Assembly: GCA_004352715.1 (NCBI GenBank)
Contig: SCFE01000045.1
Span: forward strand, 1,914,235 to 1,978,234
Reading direction: 5' to 3'
Length of the DNA: 64,000 bases
From: Hofstenia miamia
Taxonomy: Eukaryota > Xenacoelomorpha > Acoela
Shown in pieces: positions 59,070-64,000 of this stretch (within the stretch, counting starts at the first letter, position 1; every line of letters starts with the position of its first letter). The notes under the pieces are model-generated. The model made no database searches. It had not been told where the DNA came from and saw nothing but the letters and a program-made list of their open reading frames with translations. The position numbers and the translations under genes are program-made.

Positions 59070-60733
59070 TACAGTTTACAAAAGATAGGTCCATCTGTCA
59101 GTCAAGGACTATACAACTCATACACCAATCCATCATCGCTATATGTGAATAACTCAACCTTATGGTCCTCAGAAGGTACTACACAATGTGACCCCCTTGC
59201 GATGCTAATGTACGGGATTGCAACTCTGCCACTGATAGACTCTATCAAAAGACCTGATATAATAAATAGATGGAATGCAAATGATGGAAATATCGTTGGT
59301 CCCCTTCATGAGCTGCGAGAAACCTATACGAAGCTTATAGTGGATGTACCGGCATATGGCTACTTTGTAAATCCACAAAAATGCCAGTTGATAGTCAACC
59401 AAAATATGAAAGAAGAGGCATATAAATTATTCGAATCAACTAATGTAAAAAATACCCTCGGTACAAGAGTTCTCGGCTCCGTGTATGGAAATACAGAATA
59501 TTGCGACTCGTTTGGAATTAAAAAGTAAACACCTATCTTAATATTCTGAGGAAGGTAGGCAACTTCTCGAAAAGTTCCTCTCACACGTCATATTCATGCC
59601 TTACACATGGCGTTCAAAGTAAAATCAATTTTATTACAAGAACGACACCGCGTTTCAGCGAAAAACTCAACGACATAGAGAAACTCCAATACGAAATACT
59701 TTTACCAAACATCAATGGAAGGCCTTCCTCCAATGCTCGTGAAAGAGAAATATTCTCTTTGCCTGCTCGAATGGGTGGCCTGAACATCAAACCACCGTCA
59801 GACTATGAGAACGAATATGAAAACTCAATTACTCTAACGAGACCACTATAAGGACTAGAACCGCTGCAAGCAGACATGGCGCAACACAAAATTATAGATG
59901 GCATACAGAAAGTATCAGTATCATTACAGCAACAAGCAAATGACGTCCTAGATGCCTTATACAGTGAGCAGCAATACTCGTTCCGGCTTGCCAAAAAAAG
60001 GATCATCCATGTGGTTAAATGCCCTTCCCCTCAAACGATACAATTATTATCTAAGTAAGCGAGATTTTCTAGATGGAATCCACTAAAAATGCTACAATTT
60101 TGCCCTTTGGGCAGGAGTTCACAGTTACCCATGTTCTTCAATGTGCAAAAAGCGGATACACCATTATTCGACACAATAAAATTCGTGACACTTTTGCACA
60201 TTTCTTGAAAGATGTATGCTATGATGTTCAAGTAGAACCTAAACTTCAACCTGTTGATAATTTATGATTCTCAAAACTTTCAACCTCAACAGACGAAGAG
60301 GCTCGGCTAGATATCAAAGCAAATTACTGTGGGGTACGTCTTTTGAAAAAACATTTTTTGATGTAAAGGTTTTCAACCTCCTCTCTAAGAGTTGGTCAAA
60401 AGCGATAAAAGATGCATAATGGTATCACGAGGGGCTCAAGAAGACCAAATATGAAGAACGAATCATCAACGTTGAGCATAGCTCCTTCACTGCCTTGATC
60501 TTTGCGACGACTGGAGGATGCAGCTGCTCAACTCATAAGACCATTATGCAAATTGCTCTGAAAGTAGCGGAGAAGAGGAAGGAGTCCTCCTCAGATGTAA
60601 TCAGGCATCTCAGAACCGAAATCAGCTTTGCGCTTCTGAGAAGTACACTATTGCGTGGTTCGAGAGCGCTCAAAGAAATCATTCCAATAGAAAACTCCAT
60701 TGCTGCCATGTTCACCGAAACGAGGATTATATA
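59067..60733 (+). pseudogene. reverse-transcriptase element with nuclease-like C-terminus, degenerate
   Basis: Starts in frame with QKIGPSVSQGLYNSYTNPSS and continues SSEGTTQCDPLAMLMYGI (canonical EGTTQGDPLAM, here Gly to Cys). The catalytic box is NRWNANDGN where WYADDA is expected, so the active site is lost. In other frames follow LPARMGGLNIKPPS, SMWLNALPLKRYNYYLSKRD, a zinc-binding remnant CPFGQEFTVTHVLQC (one Cys missing), IIRHNKIRDTFAHFL, a PD-(D/E)xK-like EEARLDIKANYCG...FFDVKVFN, and LRTEISFALLRSTLLRGSRA. At least three frame changes and several stops break it. I recall this RT type as abundant in cnidarians and sponges; that assignment needs a search. An AATAAA is at 61158-61163. Confidence 0.85.
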
Positions 60734-60978
60734 AGCAATGCTAGCCATTTAACTTTAAAGCTGGACTTATGACATATCTTTCATTCAGATTGCTTTATTA
60801 CTTAGTTGCGGAAATCACATACATGTCCCATGTGTAGAAAACAATCCCTGTGAACAATTACAGACGCTTGACAAAGTGCATAGACTGCAGGCGAATGAAG
60901 CTACTTGTGAAAAGGATATGGGCAAACTACATAATTCAATGCTTAATTGAAATTTAGCATTTTTAACATGAGAAATTT

Positions 60979-61160
60979 TAGTTAATTGTAACTAAATAAT
61001 TGGATTTTGTAAATGTGTAGATGATTTTGATTTATTGTAATTATAATTTTGTATCATTATTTAATTTAACTCTCTGGAATAGTTAATAGTAACTAAATAA
61101 TTGGATTTTGTAAATGTGTAGATGATTTTAAATGATTGTAATTATAATTTTGTATCAATA
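60979..61160. repeat. 101-bp imperfect tandem duplication
   Basis: GTAACTAAATAATTGGATTT...GATGATTTT occurs at 60988 and 61089 with similar flanks on both sides, ending in TTTTGTATCA. Located behind the RT element. Confidence 0.8.
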
Positions 61161-61163
61161 AAA
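61158..61163 (+). promoter_or_regulatory. AATAAA poly(A) signal
   Basis: AATAAA followed by T/GT-rich sequence, about 425 bp after the recognisable end of the RT element. It could mark the element's 3' end; whether it is used is unknown. Confidence 0.3.
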
Positions 61164-64000
61164 TTTTGTGTTGTTTTTCTGTAAAAAAAGATAGGTCAAG
61201 ATAATTGACAAAAAAGAAGATCTGCTCAATTAGATATTTTGCATATATTTTACATAGAAACCTAATAATTGTCTTTAAGTATAAACTCACATCCAGTTAT
61301 AATCTAAGCCCACACCAACATTGGGGGGATCTTATGTTGTTAAAAACTTAATGCAAAAAGTATAAAAATAATTTTTAATATGCAAGTAATTATAAATCTA
61401 AAGGGAGTAAATTTTTCTCCCTGGGATTGACGCCTTTGCAAACTAGCCGGAGCCCATAAATGCAGTAAACTCCAACCCAATAATTATCTAGGGGAACTTA
61501 CACTTCTGCTAAGACAAATGTAGTGAAAATGTATTAAACTCTTTAGGACAAGAAAATACTAAATCTAAGGAATTGTGGATTATTTGTGAATTTGTTATCA
61601 ATTTACACTATTACGAAAATCTTAAGTTATTAAAAATAGGTGTATAAGAAATTCATTAACAGTAAATATAACCTATTTTAAGATCATATTTTTATTCATA
61701 ACAATTAAAGGGATAGTACTTCTTAAATTTACTTAGCCTAAAAAAGAATGGTAACAATGCAGTTTGTTAATAATTTTGAAATTTAATCAACTTAGAACAG
61801 ATTTTTGGTTGAAGCAAATAATTAAAATTCCACACAACACACAAAGGCAACCCTGGTTGCTCAGTAAATCTATAATCTATGTGCAATCAACACCCAGTAC
61901 TTTAATTTTGTTATCAATGACACTAAAGTTGTAGGCATATAATGAATGTGTGTGCATTTTAAAAAGGATCGTTGATCGAAACTTTTAGTGTTATGTACAA
62001 AGTGTAGCAAATTAAACGAATCTTACTTCTAGGTCTTTGAGTTTGCATATTTTCAAAATGGTATTAAGTAAGTGTTGGAAAAAGGTTGTATATTATATTG
62101 ATCGCATTTAATTAAAATGTTTCAAGATATAAGTAGTTGTAAATGTGGTTCAATAGATATAAAATTTAAGAAATTATAATTATTATTGTAAAATCTAGTA
62201 AATTTAGAGGGAATAATTTGTAAAACTAACGATGGCTTTGTAAGTCGAAATATATTTTGCATGTTCTTATTAAGGTTAATTAAGCTCCTAAAAAACGAGA
62301 TATAAAACTATTTTAATGTAAGAGGTGCAAGCAGGCTCAGTTAAAATACAAGTTTTTAACTTTATTGAAATTTTCTTAGAACTTACTTAGTTTAATATAA
62401 ACCAATTTTGACGAATCTTGGATCAGTACAGTGCAGAATCTAAAAGATTCTGATGGGCTACTGAAATTTTTTAACCAAAAATAGTTTCAGGAGCAAATGT
62501 GTAAATCAAATTTCTCAGTTGAATTCCTCTATTTTGGAAGAAGCAGCTAAAGTTTTTATTGTTTCACAGTCGTTTTTCAAACGTCACTATTAACAATGCT
62601 CGTTTTGAAATGGAAGTTATTAGGTAAACAAATTTATATTCTAGAGTTGAATTCGAATGCGAAATAAAACTAGGGAATTCGTAGAGCCCTATTGCAGAAG
62701 CAAACAAAATTTAAAATAAAAACTTCTGAAATCTCTAAAGCTATTTAAGGCACACATTATATTTGTGTAATTCAAAGGTTATGTAATAAAATGTTTTTTT
62801 TTATTTGTCCATTTGTGCAAAATTTGTGTTAAAATTGTTTTCTAAGTGAATTGAAAAATAATTTTTACTAATTTTTTATCAGTGCTTGTTGTTGGCCTTG
62901 AGATGACCCCAAACATTTCAAACATAACATACAAAATTTAAGCAGTTCACCTTCAATGAAATACCTTGAAAAAGTTAATGAGAATATCTTGAGAATTTTG
63001 ATTTCAGGTGTATATAGATTCAGACATGTAAAAATGTCTAAAGATCTTAAGAAATTTTAGTCAAGAGCAGTTTGAAATCCTAGCTCACATTATTTGCATT
63101 TAAAAGCTTTCTAAAGAATGTACTTCTAAATTTATTTTTAATGTTGCTTTTTGCAATTTGATAACTTATCAGCATTTTGAAACCTCTAAGTTCAATTGAA
63201 ATGGGAAATCGAGGAACCGGCAAAGCTTTTAGTATTAGTTTGAGGAAATTTTAAGGTTTTCCTATTTATATTTATTGTAGTTAGAGCTTTCTAAATAAGC
63301 ATGCAGAACAAATTAATATCATTTAGAAAAGTAACTGCAAAGCTTTAAATCTCGCTAAAATATTTTAAAATCTTTGATGGTTTGTTAAGGAAATTTTAAG
63401 CGCTCATATCTCACAAAAGAATAATGACCACAGGATAGCGAAGTCCTAAGACTCCGCTCAGTCACGGCCTCACTGAGATTTGGGACACCTCCACCTTTGA
63501 CTTTATGCATGGTGTTGACATCAGGTATGAGGAGAATTTCAATTTTTTAAACATTTGGACTTTTCCTAGAAAAATTGTTAATATTTTCAAATACTTCGAC
63601 GTAAGAATATTTTTACTCCAAATATTCACGAAGTATATAGCAGCTCATTCAACACTAGATATGCCAAATTTCGGGATTACACTATCATGAATCGTGAAGC
63701 GGTTCAATCTCTAACACGAATATGTGCTAGATTTAACAATATAAATGTGTTAGCATGATATAGCTAAAGCGTGACAAATTTTGAAATTTCTTCTTGTTGT
63801 TCAGGCACGGATCTAGCTTGGCCTCAAAGCAGTGTCGAAGTGCCCGCAAAATAAAGAATAGCTCGTCCGCAGAAATTTTATGCAGCCCGAAACTCGCCCT
63901 ATGAATCTGTGTCTACCGTCATAATCGTTCGGCTTAGCCATAACCAATTAAGATATTAAATCAATTGGAGGAATTCCCAATATTTCAAATGTATCCTATC
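61164..64000. other. non-coding, nothing firmly recognised
   Basis: Very AT-rich to 63400. Two GC-richer patches (63430-63500 and 63805-63915) read like repeat or element fragments, but I cannot assign them. Confidence 0.45.

Noticed and set aside
1-64000. tRNA, rRNA, CRISPR array, hammerhead ribozyme
   Set aside because: No B-box-like GGTTCGANTCC with a paired acceptor, no rRNA cores, no spaced palindromic repeats. CTGATGA strings (for example 13200, 22375, 35502, 50759) lack a following GAAAC and helices.

Overview
This is an AT-rich metazoan nuclear window (about 30% G+C by eye, not computed). It holds one recognisable spliced gene in a background of decayed transposons, (TA)n microsatellites and assembly gaps. 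The gene, on the + strand, encodes the C-terminal three quarters of a CELF/Bruno RNA-binding protein. Seven coding exons (25467-25592, 38132-38211, 38617-38944, 40324-40404, 40451-40639, 44052-44195, 54066-54193) join in phase into 358 residues ending at a TAA. They encode RRM2, a Gln/Ala-rich linker and RRM3. The sequence resembles the CELF3-6 / Drosophila bru3 / nematode unc-75 branch more than CELF1/2. RRM1 and the usual start codon were not found in the first 25 kb, so the 5' exons probably lie upstream, or an alternative N-terminus is used.

Layout: 1-25 kb is non-coding DNA with a MITE-like inverted-repeat element (2585-2842), a 15-bp-phased repeat and a 50-bp tandem repeat (5.6-5.9 kb), a Tc1-like transposase pseudogene (7.3-8.3 kb, minus), IS630/mariner fragments (9.8-10.0 and 20.3-20.6 kb, minus), a LINE reverse-transcriptase remnant (21.0-21.8 kb, plus) and a second Tc1-like pseudogene (23.25-24.08 kb, minus). 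25.5-54.2 kb is the CELF gene. Its introns contain a non-autonomous hAT element with a perfect 8-bp target-site duplication (29611-30430), further repeats and a Tc1 remnant (46.66-46.87 kb, plus). 54.2-57 kb is the presumed 3' UTR and flank, with duplicated segments. 57-61 kb holds a 21-bp tandem repeat, a 543-bp tandem duplication and a broken reverse-transcriptase element with a nuclease-like C-terminus (59.07-60.73 kb). 61-64 kb shows no recognisable gene.

The organism is a non-vertebrate metazoan. Long introns beside a 46-bp intron, high AT content, Tc1/mariner, hAT and LINE remnants, and a reverse-transcriptase type I associate with cnidarians and some other invertebrates all fit, but I cannot name a phylum. 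Several short N gaps are flanked by near-identical sequence on both sides, the pattern of unmerged contig overlaps rather than real duplications. I see no operon, CRISPR array, tRNA or rRNA. No clearly new biological system is evident; the most useful leads are the CELF gene architecture and the intact-ended transposable elements.
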